Below are positions 8,517 through 16,841 of a stretch of DNA of 64,000 nt, piece after piece. A program made the position numbers and the translations under genes. The notes under the pieces were generated by a model. That model was not told the origin of the DNA, ran no database searches, and saw nothing but the letters and a program-made list of their open reading frames with translations. How positions within the stretch are numbered: the stretch's first letter is position 1; every line of letters starts with the position of its first letter. This DNA is from Sulfitobacter sp. DFL-14 (GTDB lineage Bacteria > Pseudomonadota > Alphaproteobacteria > Rhodobacterales > Rhodobacteraceae): contig NZ_QBFD01000046.1 in NCBI RefSeq assembly GCF_003335585.1, positions 1,131,412 through 1,195,411 of the forward strand, given 5' to 3'.

Positions 8517-9200
8517 ATGATGCAAACGATAGCGGCGGACCGGAAAGTCTGGGACCACCTTCTGGCCACGGCCCGCGCCACACACGAGGCGCATCCCGCC
8601 CTGCAGGCCTTCTGTCCGTTCCCCGACGATCTGCGCCCGCAGGATGTCGCGCCGTTCGAAGTGCCGGCAGCGGCCGTTATGGCGGCTGAAACCGGGCTGT
8701 ATGATGGCTGTAACGACGCCCTGCGCGATGCCTTTCTTGCCGCCGGTGGCCAAGCGCTCTGGCATGAAACCTACAAAGGTACGGATATCGGCCAGGATTT
8801 CATGGACCGGTTTGGCTGCTTTTGCCTGATCGGCGAGGGCGGCGCGTTTCACAGTGACCGGATGCGCGCGTGGATGGTCTATATGCCGCCGCACCTGCAC
8901 TACCGCTGGCACCACCACCCGGCCGAGGAAATGTACCTGACCGTGGCGGGGGATGCCCTGTTCATGCGCGCCGGGTGCGAACCCGAAATCCTGTACGCGG
9001 GCGACACCAGCACACATGCCAGCAACCAGCCCCACGCGATGGAAACCGGGGCGCACCCGATCATGGCCTATGTGATCTGGCGCAACGGCTTTGACATGCC
9101 GCCAATGCTGACCGACAGTTTGTCCGCCCTCCCGGAAACGGTGCCGGTCATTCCCGCGGGGGTGTCACCAGACCCTTCTGCACCGCCGGTCGGTCGGTGA
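8517..9200 (+). CDS. Cupin of the DMSP-lyase type (DddQ/DddL-like)
   Basis: A 227-residue single-domain cupin. The metal site is visible as HLHYRWHHHPAEEMY (residues 126-140, with H132-H134, E137, E138 and Y140) and a downstream histidine pair in THASNQPHAM (H167 and H173). This layout and the N-terminal helical half match the DMSP_lyase family, whose members cleave dimethylsulfoniopropionate to dimethyl sulfide and acrylate. ATG at 8517 is preceded by GGGAGG at 5 bases; the ATG at 8520 is an alternative. Its 3' end overlaps the convergent GST gene by 53 bases. Family assignment is good, but DMSP cleavage itself is inferred: some relatives act on other substrates. Confidence 0.72.
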   Translation: MMQTIAADRKVWDHLLATARATHEAHPALQAFCPFPDDLRPQDVAPFEVPAAAVMAAETGLYDGCNDALRDAFLAAGGQALWHETYKGTDIGQDFMDRFGCFCLIGEGGAFHSDRMRAWMVYMPPHLHYRWHHHPAEEMYLTVAGDALFMRAGCEPEILYAGDTSTHASNQPHAMETGAHPIMAYVIWRNGFDMPPMLTDSLSALPETVPVIPAGVSPDPSAPPVGR

Positions 9201-9846
9201 ACCGGTTCAGATAGTCCACGAGGTTGCTGTGGTCTTCCCAGCCCACGGACTCTTTCGCGCCGTAGAAATCAAGCGCCCGCAGCCAGGGCGCGATGGCGAT
9301 GTCGGCGATGGAATAGTCACCGGCAATCCAGTTCTTGCCCTCAAGCTCCAGGTTCAGCACGTTCAACAGGCGCTTTGCCTCGTTGATGTAGCGTTGCTGG
9401 GGGCGTTTGTCTTCCCACTCGGATCCGGCGAACTTGTAGAAAAAGCCGAGCTGGCCCAGCATCGGACCAAGGCCGCCCATCTGGAACATCAGCCACTGGA
9501 TGACATGTGCCTTTTCGGTCGCGGTGCTGCCGATCAGCTTGCCTGACTTTTCTGCCAGATAGATCAGGATCGCGCCGGATTCGAACAGGCCCACGGGTGT
9601 GCCGTCCGGCCCGTTCGGGTCAATGATCGCCGGGATCTTGTTGTTGGGGTTCAGCGACAGGAACTCCGGGCTTTTCACGTCGGCATCCGACAGGGTGACT
9701 TTGTGCGCCTCATAGGGAATGCCCATTTCCTCCAGCGCGATGGAGACCTTGACGCCGTTCGGGGTGGGAAAGGAATAAAGCTGCAAGACGCCCGGGTCTT
9801 TCGGCGGCCATTTGCGGGCGATGGGGAAGGAATCGAAAACTGACAT
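9148..9846 (-). CDS. Glutathione S-transferase, YghU/YfcG (Nu) type
   Basis: A 232-residue cytosolic thiol-disulfide enzyme. The N-terminal thioredoxin-like domain carries FPTPNGVKVSIALEE (about residues 26-40), the TPNGxKV signature of Nu-class GSTs that bind glutathione disulfide through a threonine and asparagine instead of a catalytic Cys/Ser/Tyr. The C-terminal helical domain contains QWLMFQMGGLGPMLGQLGFF and the folding motif YSIADIAIAPWL. I chose the ATG at 9846 because AAAGGAG lies 7 bases before it. The 3' end overlaps the DMSP-lyase-like gene tail to tail. Confidence 0.9.
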   Translation of the reverse strand: MSVFDSFPIARKWPPKDPGVLQLYSFPTPNGVKVSIALEEMGIPYEAHKVTLSDADVKSPEFLSLNPNNKIPAIIDPNGPDGTPVGLFESGAILIYLAEKSGKLIGSTATEKAHVIQWLMFQMGGLGPMLGQLGFFYKFAGSEWEDKRPQQRYINEAKRLLNVLNLELEGKNWIAGDYSIADIAIAPWLRALDFYGAKESVGWEDHSNLVDYLNRFTDRPAVQKGLVTPPRE

Positions 9847-9991
9847 GGAGGGCTCCTTTGGTTTCATGATGCAAGGTAGTTGCTTTTCCCCGCAGTAACA
9901 GCCTTCCACCTGTGCAAAGTTATGCTAACAAATGTGCATTGCTGAACGGACCGAAAGCCGTCCGGGCATCTACTGGAAAGAGGGACATGTT

Positions 9992-10426
9992 GTGATTAAC
10001 GAATTCAAGGACTTCATCGCCAAGGGCAACGTCATGGACATGGCCGTCGGTATCATCATCGGCGCGGCCTTTACCGCAATCGTGACATCGCTGGTCGGCG
10101 ATCTGATCAATCCGATCATCGGCCTGTTCTCGGGCGGGGTGGATTTTACCAATAACTACGCTGTGCTGGCCGGTGACGTGCCTGCCGGTGCCTCATTGGA
10201 AGCCGCGCGGGAGGCGGGTGCCTCTGTCTTTGCCTATGGCGCCTTCATCATGGCGGTCATCAATTTCCTGATCATCGCCTTTGTGGTCTTCATGCTGGTC
10301 AAGATGGTCAACCGCGTCAAATCTGCGGCCGAGAAGCCCGAAGAGATCGCACCCGAAGTCGATACAGGCCCGTCGGAGCTGGACGTTCTGCTGGAAATCC
10401 GAGACCAGCTTGCCAAAGGCAAGTGA
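9992..10426 (+). CDS. mscL: Large-conductance mechanosensitive channel
   Basis: A 144-residue inner-membrane channel that opens under turgor stress. Sequence begins (GTG)[19 protein letters not shown], the conserved MscL amphipathic helix, followed by TM1 with [16 protein letters not shown], a periplasmic loop, TM2 with [19 protein letters not shown] and a C-terminal helix ending [12 protein letters not shown]. The GTG at 9992 is favoured over upstream codons because AGAGGG sits 7 bases before it and the protein then aligns with known starts. A terminator follows directly. Confidence 0.94.
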   Translation: MINEFKDFIAKGNVMDMAVGIIIGAAFTAIVTSLVGDLINPIIGLFSGGVDFTNNYAVLAGDVPAGASLEAAREAGASVFAYGAFIMAVINFLIIAFVVFMLVKMVNRVKSAAEKPEEIAPEVDTGPSELDVLLEIRDQLAKGK

Positions 10427-10444
10427 TCTGCTCCACTTTCGATC

Positions 10445-10470
10445 AAAGGCCCGCTTTGGCGGGCCTTTTC
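10445..10470 (+). terminator. Rho-independent terminator after mscL
   Basis: AAAGGCCCGC-TTT-GCGGGCCTTTT forms a GC-rich stem with a 3' T-run, 18 bases after the mscL stop codon. Confidence 0.9.
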
Positions 10471-10803
10471 CGTTGCCGGCGCTTCAGTCGCCCGCCGCCG
10501 GAGGGGTTCCCGGCGGATGATCTTCGCCAGGATCGCGTCGTAACTGACGCGGGCGCGGGTCTGCGTTGGTGTTTTTCGGGGGTCTATCCGCACGTCCGTG
10601 GCCACCTCCGGAAGCGAGTAGAAGAATGTGAGCGATTGCTCATACTTATGAATTGCAGGCAGGGAAAATGGAATGACCGACGAAATGGACCGTTCTTGGC
10701 CCGCAGATTGTGACCACAGGTTTTGTCCGACAGCGGCCGTTCGTGACGCGTGCGACGAAAGTCGGGATCGAGCCCAACCTTTACTTCCAAAGTGACGACC
10801 TTT

Positions 10804-10881
10804 TGCCAAAGCAAAGCTTTGGCAGCGCCCGAACCGCCCCCACGGGGCGGGCGCTACTCGCCCACCCCTCGGTTCGGGCGC
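10804..10881. repeat. Paired hairpins: 9-bp and 12-bp perfect inverted repeats
   Basis: TGCCAAAGC (10804-10812) and GCTTTGGCA (10816-10824) form a perfect 9-bp stem with loop AAA. Immediately after, GCGCCCGAACCG (10825-10836) pairs perfectly with CGGTTCGGGCGC (10870-10881), and the loop itself contains CCGCCCC/GGGGCGG. This looks like a compound palindromic repeat element. Confidence 0.75.
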
Positions 10882-11107
10882 GACCTGTTTCGGGTGTTGC
10901 GCACGGCAGCAAAGTCCGCTCTGGGATCGCCGCGGCAAACCCCGGCACGGCGATGGAGGGCGCCCGACATGCAGGCCGATTATTTCGTGAGGGAGAGGCT
11001 TCGCAATACGGCGCTAATCTCAGAGCCGTACTGTCATCCCGGCACTTGAGAACGGGTTCCAGGCATTCCGGCACGCTGAGCAGGAAATGCGGCAAGACCA
11101 ATGACAG

Positions 11108-11151
11108 GGCAAGCTGCCGGCCTGACCTCAGGCAGGCGCGTGCAGCTTGCC
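11108..11151 (-). terminator. Nested hairpin downstream of ald
   Basis: GGCAAGCTGC (11108-11117) pairs perfectly with GCAGCTTGCC (11142-11151), and the loop contains a second stem, GCCTGA-CC-TCAGGC. It begins 11 bases beyond the ald stop codon in the direction of ald transcription. There is no T-run, so it may protect or terminate the transcript by another route. Confidence 0.5.
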
Positions 11152-11162
11152 GCTTTGCTGCG

Positions 11163-12281
11163 TTACGCCTTCAGAGCGAGCCGGGGTGACAACACGTCGA
11201 TCCCCAGCGCCTTGCCCACCGCATGATAGGTCAGTTTGCCCGCATGTACGTTCAACCCGTTCAGCAGATGCTCATCCTCTTCGCAGGCCTGACGCCAGCC
11301 CTTGTTGGCCAGCGCCAGCATGAAGGGCATGGTCGCATTGCCAAGCGCGATGGTCGAAGTGCGCGCAACGGCACCCGGCATGTTGGCCACGCAGTAATGC
11401 ATGATCCCGTCGACCTCATAGACCGGATCCTGGTGCGTGGTTGCCTTTGAAGTCTCGAAACAACCGCCCTGGTCAATCGCCACATCGACAAGCGCCGCAC
11501 CGGGTTTCAGCTCGGACAGCTGCGCGCGGGAAATCAGCTTGGGCGCCGCAGCACCGGGGATCAGCACCGCGCCGATGATCATGTCGGCCTGACGCGCCAG
11601 CTCCATGGTGTTCTGGGCAGAGGCATAGGCAGTCTTGAAGGTGCCGCCGAAGACATCGTCGAGATAGCGCATCCGGGGCAGGGACCGGTCCAGCACGGTC
11701 ACATCCGCGCCCATGCCCGCCGCGATCCGCGCGGCATGGGTGCCGACAACACCGCCGCCGATCACCATGACGCGGGCAGGATTCACACCGGGCACACCGC
11801 CCATCAGCACGCCGCGTCCGCCGTTGGCCTTTTGCAGGGTCCATGCGCCAACCTGCGGTGCCAGACGGCCCGCAACCTCGGACATTGGTGCCAGCAGGGG
11901 CAGGCCGCCCATGCGGTCGGTTACGGTTTCATAGGCGATGCAGGTCGCGCCGGAGGCCATCAGGTCGCGTGTCTGCTCGGGATCGGGGGCAAGGTGAAGA
12001 TAGGTGAACAGCACCTGGCCCTCGCGCAGCATCTTGCGCTCCACGGCCTGCGGCTCCTTGACCTTCACGATCATGTCGGCGGCGGCGAAAACCTCCTTCG
12101 CGGTCCCGATGATCTGCGCACCGGCGGCCTGGTAATCGCTGTCCTCGAAGCCCGCGCCGATGCCCGCGCCGGTCTCGATCAGGACCTCATGTCCCGCTGT
12201 TGTCGCCTCCAGCGCCGCCGAGGGGGTCAGCCCAACGCGGAATTCCTGCGGTTTGATCTCTTTCGGGCAGCCGATTTTCAT
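11163..12281 (-). CDS. ald: Alanine dehydrogenase
   Basis: A 372-residue NAD-dependent enzyme interconverting L-alanine and pyruvate plus ammonia. It begins [20 protein letters not shown], the conserved start, and has the Rossmann NAD motif [24 protein letters not shown] (about residues 168-192) plus a C-terminal segment with [22 protein letters not shown] at 12281 is preceded by AGGGGAC; longer starts would add an unrelated tail. It is divergent from an Lrp/AsnC gene, the usual arrangement in which that regulator activates ald in response to alanine. Confidence 0.96.
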   Translation of the reverse strand: MKIGCPKEIKPQEFRVGLTPSAALEATTAGHEVLIETGAGIGAGFEDSDYQAAGAQIIGTAKEVFAAADMIVKVKEPQAVERKMLREGQVLFTYLHLAPDPEQTRDLMASGATCIAYETVTDRMGGLPLLAPMSEVAGRLAPQVGAWTLQKANGGRGVLMGGVPGVNPARVMVIGGGVVGTHAARIAAGMGADVTVLDRSLPRMRYLDDVFGGTFKTAYASAQNTMELARQADMIIGAVLIPGAAAPKLISRAQLSELKPGAALVDVAIDQGGCFETSKATTHQDPVYEVDGIMHYCVANMPGAVARTSTIALGNATMPFMLALANKGWRQACEEDEHLLNGLNVHAGKLTYHAVGKALGIDVLSPRLALKA

Positions 12282-12418
12282 GATGAGTCCCCTGTTGATT
12301 GATTGGCGGAAGCATGGGCAATTCTGCACGCAAAGGGACACGAATAAAGGTGGCGCGACCGGCATTAATCAGGATATCATTGCGCCATGATCAACATATA
12401 CGCGAAAGTCTTGCGCCG

Positions 12419-12877
12419 ATGAGTCTCGACGAGATTGATCGCCGTATCCTCAGGGCACTTCAACGCAACGGGCGGATGTCAAACGCCGAACTGTCCGACG
12501 ATGTCAATCTGTCCCCCTCCGCCTGCCACCGCAGGGTCCAGCGGATGGAGCGGACGGGCTATATCAGCGATTATGTCGCCCTGCTTAACCCCCGGAAACT
12601 CGGTGTGCCGACAACGGTCTTTGTGGAGATTACCCTGCAAGGCCAGGCCGATGAAACACTGGACGCATTCGAGAAATCCGTCGCGCGGATTCCCGACGTG
12701 CTGGAATGCCACCTGATGGCGGGCTCTGCCGATTACCTGTTGAAAGTGGTGGCCGAGAACACCGAAGATTTCGCGCGCATCCACCGCCAGCATCTCGCAC
12801 GGCTGCCGGGGGTGCAGACCATGCAGTCCAGCTTTGCCCTGCGCACCGTCTGCAAAACCACCGCGCTGCCTGTCTGA
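12419..12877 (+). CDS. Lrp/AsnC family transcriptional regulator
   Basis: A 152-residue protein: N-terminal winged helix with LDEIDRRILRALQRNGRMSN and LSPSACHRRVQRMERTGYI (about residues 3-55), then a RAM/AsnC ligand-binding domain with DVLECHLMAGSADYLLKVV (about 93-112). Such proteins form octamers that respond to amino acids. It is divergent from ald across 137 bases, so it is most likely the alanine-responsive regulator of ald. The following TSUP permease gene starts one base after its stop codon. Confidence 0.9.
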   Translation: MSLDEIDRRILRALQRNGRMSNAELSDDVNLSPSACHRRVQRMERTGYISDYVALLNPRKLGVPTTVFVEITLQGQADETLDAFEKSVARIPDVLECHLMAGSADYLLKVVAENTEDFARIHRQHLARLPGVQTMQSSFALRTVCKTTALPV

Positions 12878-13624
12878 ATGCAGATTGAACCCGAGATGGG
12901 CCTGCTGGTGGCCGCCGTGTTCCTGTTCGCCGGTACGATCAAGGGTGTGATCGGGCTGGGCCTGCCGACGGTCGCGATGGGGATCATGGGCCAGTTCCTG
13001 CCGCCCACCACTGCCCTGGCGATCATCGTGCTGCCGCTTCTGGTGTCGAATGTCTGGCAGGTGATCCGCGCCGGGGCGGGGCTGGGCACGCTGCGGCGCT
13101 ACTGGCTGTTGATGGCACTGCTGGGCGGATCGCTCTGGGTGACGACGTTCTTCACCGCGTCGGTCTCGCCCGAATTCCTGCTCGGCGCTATCGGGGCTGC
13201 CATCGTTGTCTTTGCCGTCTCGAACCTGCTGGGGACTCCGCCACCGGTCCCCGACCGCTGGGACCGGACAGCACAGGCGATCACGGGGATCAGCGCGGGC
13301 GTGCTGGGGGGCTTTACCGGCATCTGGTCACCGCCCTTTGTGACCTACCTCATCGCCCGGCGCACCGACGCGGATGAATTCGTGCGCGCCTCGGGCCTCT
13401 TTATCCTGATCGGGGGCGTGCCCCTTGCCATCGGCTTCTGGCAGTCGGGCATCCTGAACGGGACCACCGGGCCGCTTTCTGCGGCAATGATCGTGCCGAC
13501 GCTGGCGGGCTTTACCCTGGGTGAGGTGCTGCGCCGCCGGATGAGCGCCAGGGCCTTCCGCCGTGTGTTCCTGTGGCTTTTCCTGCTGATGGGGCTGAAC
13601 CTGCTGCGCCGCGCGCTGTTCTGA
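12878..13624 (+). CDS. TSUP family permease (TauE/SafE)
   Basis: A 248-residue inner-membrane protein with about seven to eight hydrophobic segments and the duplicated TSUP motif: FAGTIKGVIGLGLPTVAMGI near residue 15 and GVLGGFTGIWSPPFVTYLI near residue 145. Relatives export sulfite, sulfoacetate or other small organosulfur or carboxylic anions. The ATG directly follows the stop of the Lrp/AsnC gene, so the two are translationally coupled. The substrate is unknown; the context could suggest an amino-acid-derived anion, but that is speculative. Confidence 0.88.
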   Translation: MQIEPEMGLLVAAVFLFAGTIKGVIGLGLPTVAMGIMGQFLPPTTALAIIVLPLLVSNVWQVIRAGAGLGTLRRYWLLMALLGGSLWVTTFFTASVSPEFLLGAIGAAIVVFAVSNLLGTPPPVPDRWDRTAQAITGISAGVLGGFTGIWSPPFVTYLIARRTDADEFVRASGLFILIGGVPLAIGFWQSGILNGTTGPLSAAMIVPTLAGFTLGEVLRRRMSARAFRRVFLWLFLLMGLNLLRRALF

Positions 13625-13654
13625 CCGTCGCGGGTCCCGGACGGCAGGCCAAAG

Positions 13655-13687
13655 AAAACCCCCGCAGCGCGGGGCTGCGGGGGTTCT
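13655..13687. terminator. Bidirectional terminator between the TSUP gene and rpsU
   Basis: AACCCCCGCAG / CTGCGGGGGTT forms a strong stem with a GCGCGGGG-type loop, flanked by A-rich sequence on the left and T residues on the right. It serves the plus-strand TSUP gene and the minus-strand rpsU gene, which converge here. Confidence 0.85.
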
Positions 13688-13711
13688 GATTTCCGGCATC
13701 GCGGGAATGAT

Positions 13712-13918
13712 TTACATCATGCCTTCGCGTTGCGCTTTTTTGCGTGCCAGCTTGCGGGCACGGCGGATAGCTTCAGCTTTCTCGCGCGCTTTTTTCTCGG
13801 AGGGTTTCTCGAAATGTTGCTTGAGCTTCATTTCACGGAACACGCCTTCGCGCTGGAGCTTTTTCTTCAGAGCCCGGAGGGCCTGATCGACATTGTTGTC
13901 GCGAACACTAACCTGCAT
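13712..13918 (-). CDS. rpsU: 30S ribosomal protein S21
   Basis: A 68-residue highly basic protein starting [20 protein letters not shown], then [20 protein letters not shown] and a lysine/arginine-rich C-terminal helix. S21 helps mRNA selection at the small-subunit decoding region. AAAGGTGG lies ahead of the ATG. It has its own promoter and ends at a bidirectional terminator. Confidence 0.97.
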   Translation of the reverse strand: MQVSVRDNNVDQALRALKKKLQREGVFREMKLKQHFEKPSEKKAREKAEAIRRARKLARKKAQREGMM

Positions 13919-13971
13919 GTGGTTGTCACCACCTTTCTAGGAAAAAGTTGCAAGGATTTGCAGGAAATGGC

Positions 13972-14000
13972 CCTATATCAATCTTGAAACTGTTTGTCGA
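13972..14000 (-). promoter_or_regulatory. Probable rpsU promoter
   Basis: Read on the minus strand, TCGACA (14000-13995) and TATAGG (13977-13972) are 17 bases apart, about 55 bases before the rpsU ATG. The -35 box abuts the first unit of the tandem repeats ahead of the COQ9 gene. Confidence 0.55.
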
Positions 14001-14070
14001 GTCCGACAGGGCCGCAATTAGAAGGTATGTCCGACAGGACTGCAATTAGAGAGTACGTCCGACAGGACAG
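14001..14070 (+). repeat. Three tandem 28-bp repeats with a GTCCgacaGGAC core
   Basis: Units begin at 14001, 14029 and 14057, exactly 28 bases apart. Each starts GTCCGACAGG; units one and two continue with a GCAATTAGA block, and the third runs into the COQ9 ribosome binding site. Units two and three hold a 12-base palindrome, GTCCGACAGGAC. They occupy the divergent promoter region of rpsU and the COQ9 gene. Confidence 0.85.
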
Positions 14071-14087
14071 CAAAAAAGGAGCGCAAG

Positions 14088-14786
14088 ATGACCAAGGCAG
14101 CAACCGACCCCAGGCTGAAACTGCTGGATGCGGCGTTGCCGCATGTGCCCTTCGATGGCTGGTCGGAGGTGACCTTCAAGGCCGCCATCGACGAAAGCGA
14201 TGTGGACCCGACAGTGGCGCGCGCGGTCTGTCCGCGCGGCGCGGTCGATCTGGCGGTGGCCTATCACCGGCAGGGCGACGCCGCGATGCTGGCCGCGCTG
14301 AAATCCGAAAACCTTGAAGACCTGCGTTTCCGCGACCGGGTGGCACGGGCGGTCCGCCTGCGGCTGGAACAGGTGCAGGACAAGGAACTGGTCCGGCGGG
14401 GCACCACCCTGTTTGCCCTGCCGCAATATGCGCCCGATGGCGCGAAACTGATCTGGGAAACCTGCGATGCCATCTGGGACGCGCTGGGCGACACTTCCGA
14501 GGATGTGAACTGGTATACCAAACGGGCCACCCTGGGCGGTGTCTATTCCTCCACCGTCTTGTACTGGCTGGGCGACGACAGCGAGGGCCACATGCGCACC
14601 TGGGCCTTCCTGGACCGGCGCGTCGACAATGTGATGCAGATCGAAAAGCTCAAGGCGCAGGTGAACCAGAGCCCGACCCTGAGCAAGCTCATGGCAGGGC
14701 CGAACTGGCTGTTGAGCCACATCAAGGCCCCCAGCCGCTTTCCGAAGGGTGATCTGCCAGGGTTATGGACCGCGCCGCGGGATTGA
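14088..14786 (+). CDS. COQ9 family protein (ubiquinone biosynthesis)
   Basis: A 232-residue protein related to COQ9, a TetR-fold lipid-binding protein that presents ubiquinone precursors to COQ7 in mitochondria; COQ9 is typical of alphaproteobacteria and eukaryotes. The C-terminal half holds the conserved stretch YTKRATLGGVYSSTVLYWLGD and FLDRRVDNVMQIEK. AAAAAAGGAGCGCAAG precedes the ATG. It is divergent from rpsU, with tandem repeats between them. A role in ubiquinone synthesis or membrane docking is inferred from the family. Confidence 0.9.
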   Translation: MTKAATDPRLKLLDAALPHVPFDGWSEVTFKAAIDESDVDPTVARAVCPRGAVDLAVAYHRQGDAAMLAALKSENLEDLRFRDRVARAVRLRLEQVQDKELVRRGTTLFALPQYAPDGAKLIWETCDAIWDALGDTSEDVNWYTKRATLGGVYSSTVLYWLGDDSEGHMRTWAFLDRRVDNVMQIEKLKAQVNQSPTLSKLMAGPNWLLSHIKAPSRFPKGDLPGLWTAPRD

Positions 14787-14944
14787 TTACAGCGCCCCGC
14801 CTTTAACCTGATACAAGTTTAAGGCAGGGCACTTGCCTCAGGAACTCGGGCCAAAACGGGTGCAATCTGCCGCGGGTGCCTTTACACCCCGGCCAGACAT
14901 GCTAGGCGGTAGCGCCTTGATCCCAGCCGGAACAGACCCGCCTC

Positions 14945-15664
14945 ATGCCGCTGATAGATGCACAAAACATCACATATGCGCCGAATGGCGCGCCTGTGTT
15001 GTCCGATGTAACCCTGGTCAGCGACGCCCGCCGCATCGGCGTGGTGGGCCGCAACGGATCGGGCAAGACCTCCTTCGCCCGTGTGCTCGCAGGGCTGGTC
15101 GCGGCGGACAAGGGACAGGTCCGTATCGCCGGTGCCCGGGTGGCAAAGGACCGCAAGGCGGCACTGGGGGCCGTGGGCATCCTGTTCCAGAACCCCGACC
15201 ACCAGATCATCTTTCCCACCGTGGAAGAGGAAATCGCCTTTGGCCTCGCGCAGATGGGCCTTGCCCCTGCGGAGGTGGCGCAACAGGTGCAGGCGATCCT
15301 CGGGCAGTTCAACAAGGGTCATTGGGCGCGCGCCGCGATCCATCAGCTTTCGCAGGGCCAGCGGCAGCTGGTCTGCCTGATGTCGATCCTGGCGATGCGC
15401 CCGCAGGTGATCCTGCTGGACGAACCATTTGCCGGGCTCGATATTCCCACCGCCATGCATCTGTCCCGGGTATTGGAAGGGCTGGAGGCGACCTTGGTCC
15501 ATATCACCCATGACCCCGACATGGTGCGCAGCTATGATCATGTTCTCTGGCTGGAAGGCGGCGCGGTGATGCAGCAGGGCAGGCCACAGGACGTGCTGCA
15601 GGCCTTCGAGACACGTATGGTGGAACTGGGGACGGCTGATGATCTCTCTGACCTCGCCGGTTGA
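14945..15664 (+). CDS. bioM: Biotin ECF transporter ATPase BioM
   Basis: A 239-residue ABC ATPase of the energy-coupling-factor type that powers biotin uptake with BioN and BioY. Walker A is GRNGSGKTS (about residues 37-45), the Q-loop LFQNPDHQIIFPT is typical of ECF ATPases, the signature is QLSQGQRQLVCLMSILA, Walker B is VILLDEPFAGLD and the switch histidine is in HITHDPD. bioN overlaps its last 26 bases and bioY follows, giving the standard bioMNY order. Confidence 0.93.
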   Translation: MPLIDAQNITYAPNGAPVLSDVTLVSDARRIGVVGRNGSGKTSFARVLAGLVAADKGQVRIAGARVAKDRKAALGAVGILFQNPDHQIIFPTVEEEIAFGLAQMGLAPAEVAQQVQAILGQFNKGHWARAAIHQLSQGQRQLVCLMSILAMRPQVILLDEPFAGLDIPTAMHLSRVLEGLEATLVHITHDPDMVRSYDHVLWLEGGAVMQQGRPQDVLQAFETRMVELGTADDLSDLAG

Positions 15665-16235
15665 AACCCGTGCCCATGGCTGGCCCGCCGGGGCCAAGCT
15701 GGCGGCGCTCTGTGCTGCGACGGTGGTGTTGTTCGCCACCAATGCGCTGCTGTGGCACGGGGTCTTCCTGGCGCTGACCCTGGGGCTTTACGCCCTGCCG
15801 GGGGCGCTGTTCCTGCGCACCGGGATCGTCCGGCTCAGGCCGCTGTGGATCTTTGCGGCGGTGATCCTGCTGTGGCATCTGGTCACTGCGGATCTTCGGG
15901 CCGGGCTGGTGATCGTGATGCGCATGATGACTGCCGTGGCACTGGCCAACCTGGTCACCATGACCACGCGCCTCAGCGACATGATGGGGGTCGTGCGCTG
16001 GCTGCTCACCCCGTTTCGCGCCTTTGGCCTGCGCACCGATCTGGTGGAGCTGGCAATGGCGCTGGTGATCCGCTTCACCCCCGTCCTGGCCGACAAGGGC
16101 CGCATGCTGGCACTGGCCTGGCGCGCCCGTGCGGTCCGCCGCCTGGGCTGGCGCATCATCACGCCCTTCGCGGTACTTGCGATAGACGATGCGGAACATG
16201 TGGCCGACGCCCTGCGCGCGCGGGGCGGGTTGTAG
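15639..16235 (+). CDS. bioN: Biotin ECF transporter transmembrane protein BioN
   Basis: A 198-residue T-component with four to five membrane segments and the coupling region near VIRFTPVLADKGRMLALAWRARAVRR, corresponding to the A-R-G/A-R-A style motifs that contact the ATPase. It overlaps bioM by 26 bases, indicating coupled translation. Without BioM and BioN, BioY can act alone as a slower biotin transporter; the presence of all three suggests a complete ECF importer. Confidence 0.9.
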   Translation: MISLTSPVETRAHGWPAGAKLAALCAATVVLFATNALLWHGVFLALTLGLYALPGALFLRTGIVRLRPLWIFAAVILLWHLVTADLRAGLVIVMRMMTAVALANLVTMTTRLSDMMGVVRWLLTPFRAFGLRTDLVELAMALVIRFTPVLADKGRMLALAWRARAVRRLGWRIITPFAVLAIDDAEHVADALRARGGL

Positions 16236-16295
16236 CTTGACGGTTTCGCCCTCAGCCCCTACCGCTGCGGGGTCGGAATTCAAAGGACCTATGCC

Positions 16296-16841
16296 ATGGA
16301 ACGCTCACTGACCCTCATCGCCCTTTTTGCGGCCCTGATCGCAGCTCTTGGTCTGATCCCCAAGTTCACCCTGGGCTTCGGCGTGCCGATCACGGCGCAA
16401 ACGCTGGGCGTGATGCTCTGCGGTACGGTTCTGGGCGCACGGCGCGGCGGTCTTGCCGTGCTGTTGTTCATTGCCCTGGTGGCACTTGGCCTGCCCCTGC
16501 TGGCAGGTGGGCGCGGCGGCCTCGGCGTCTTTGCGACACCCAGCACAGGCTTTCTGATCGGCTGGCCGGTCGGTGCCTTTGTCTGTGGCCTGATCATGGA
16601 GCGGAGCCGCCGCTTGCCGGTGGCATGGGCCGCCGGTATCGCCTCGGTGCTGGGCGGAATCGTGGTGATCTATGTCTTTGGCGTCGCGGGACTGATGCGC
16701 GCGCTGGACAAGAGCGCGCTTGAGTCCCTGGGGCTGGTGACCGCCTTCATCCCGGGGGATCTGATCAAGGCCGTCCTCGCAGGGCTGATCACCGCCGGTC
16801 TGGCACGGGCGCGCCCCGCAAGCCTGCTGTCACGCGGATAA
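16296..16841 (+). CDS. bioY: Biotin-binding S component BioY
   Basis: A 181-residue membrane protein with six hydrophobic segments and the BioY signatures GVPITAQTLGVMLCGTVLGARRGG and GRGGLGVFATPSTGFLIGWP. It captures biotin and couples with BioMN. AAAGGACCTATGCC precedes the ATG, and the gap to bioN is 60 bases. Its 3' end overlaps the thiolase-like gene by 12 bases, tail to tail. Confidence 0.95.
   Translation: MERSLTLIALFAALIAALGLIPKFTLGFGVPITAQTLGVMLCGTVLGARRGGLAVLLFIALVALGLPLLAGGRGGLGVFATPSTGFLIGWPVGAFVCGLIMERSRRLPVAWAAGIASVLGGIVVIYVFGVAGLMRALDKSALESLGLVTAFIPGDLIKAVLAGLITAGLARARPASLLSRG

Larger units (their letters stand above)
10471..11162. other. Gene-free 0.7-kb stretch with hairpins
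   Basis: No open frame here has a ribosome binding site, plausible composition or a recognisable family. The stretch holds two adjoining hairpins at 10804-10881 and a nested hairpin at 11108-11151 beside the ald 3' end. Its character is that of accumulated palindromic repeats or decayed sequence, not of a gene. Confidence 0.6.

Noticed and set aside
10490-10938. A gene remnant on the minus strand between mscL and ald
   Set aside because: An open frame exists but has no start signal or known motif, and it runs through the mscL terminator and the hairpin region.
12282-12418. Lrp operator sites between ald and its regulator
   Set aside because: Expected from the arrangement, but I saw no convincing repeated motif, so none is listed.
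14001-14070. Possible CRISPR array
   Set aside because: The units are directly tandem with no unique spacers, only three in number, and there are no cas genes.
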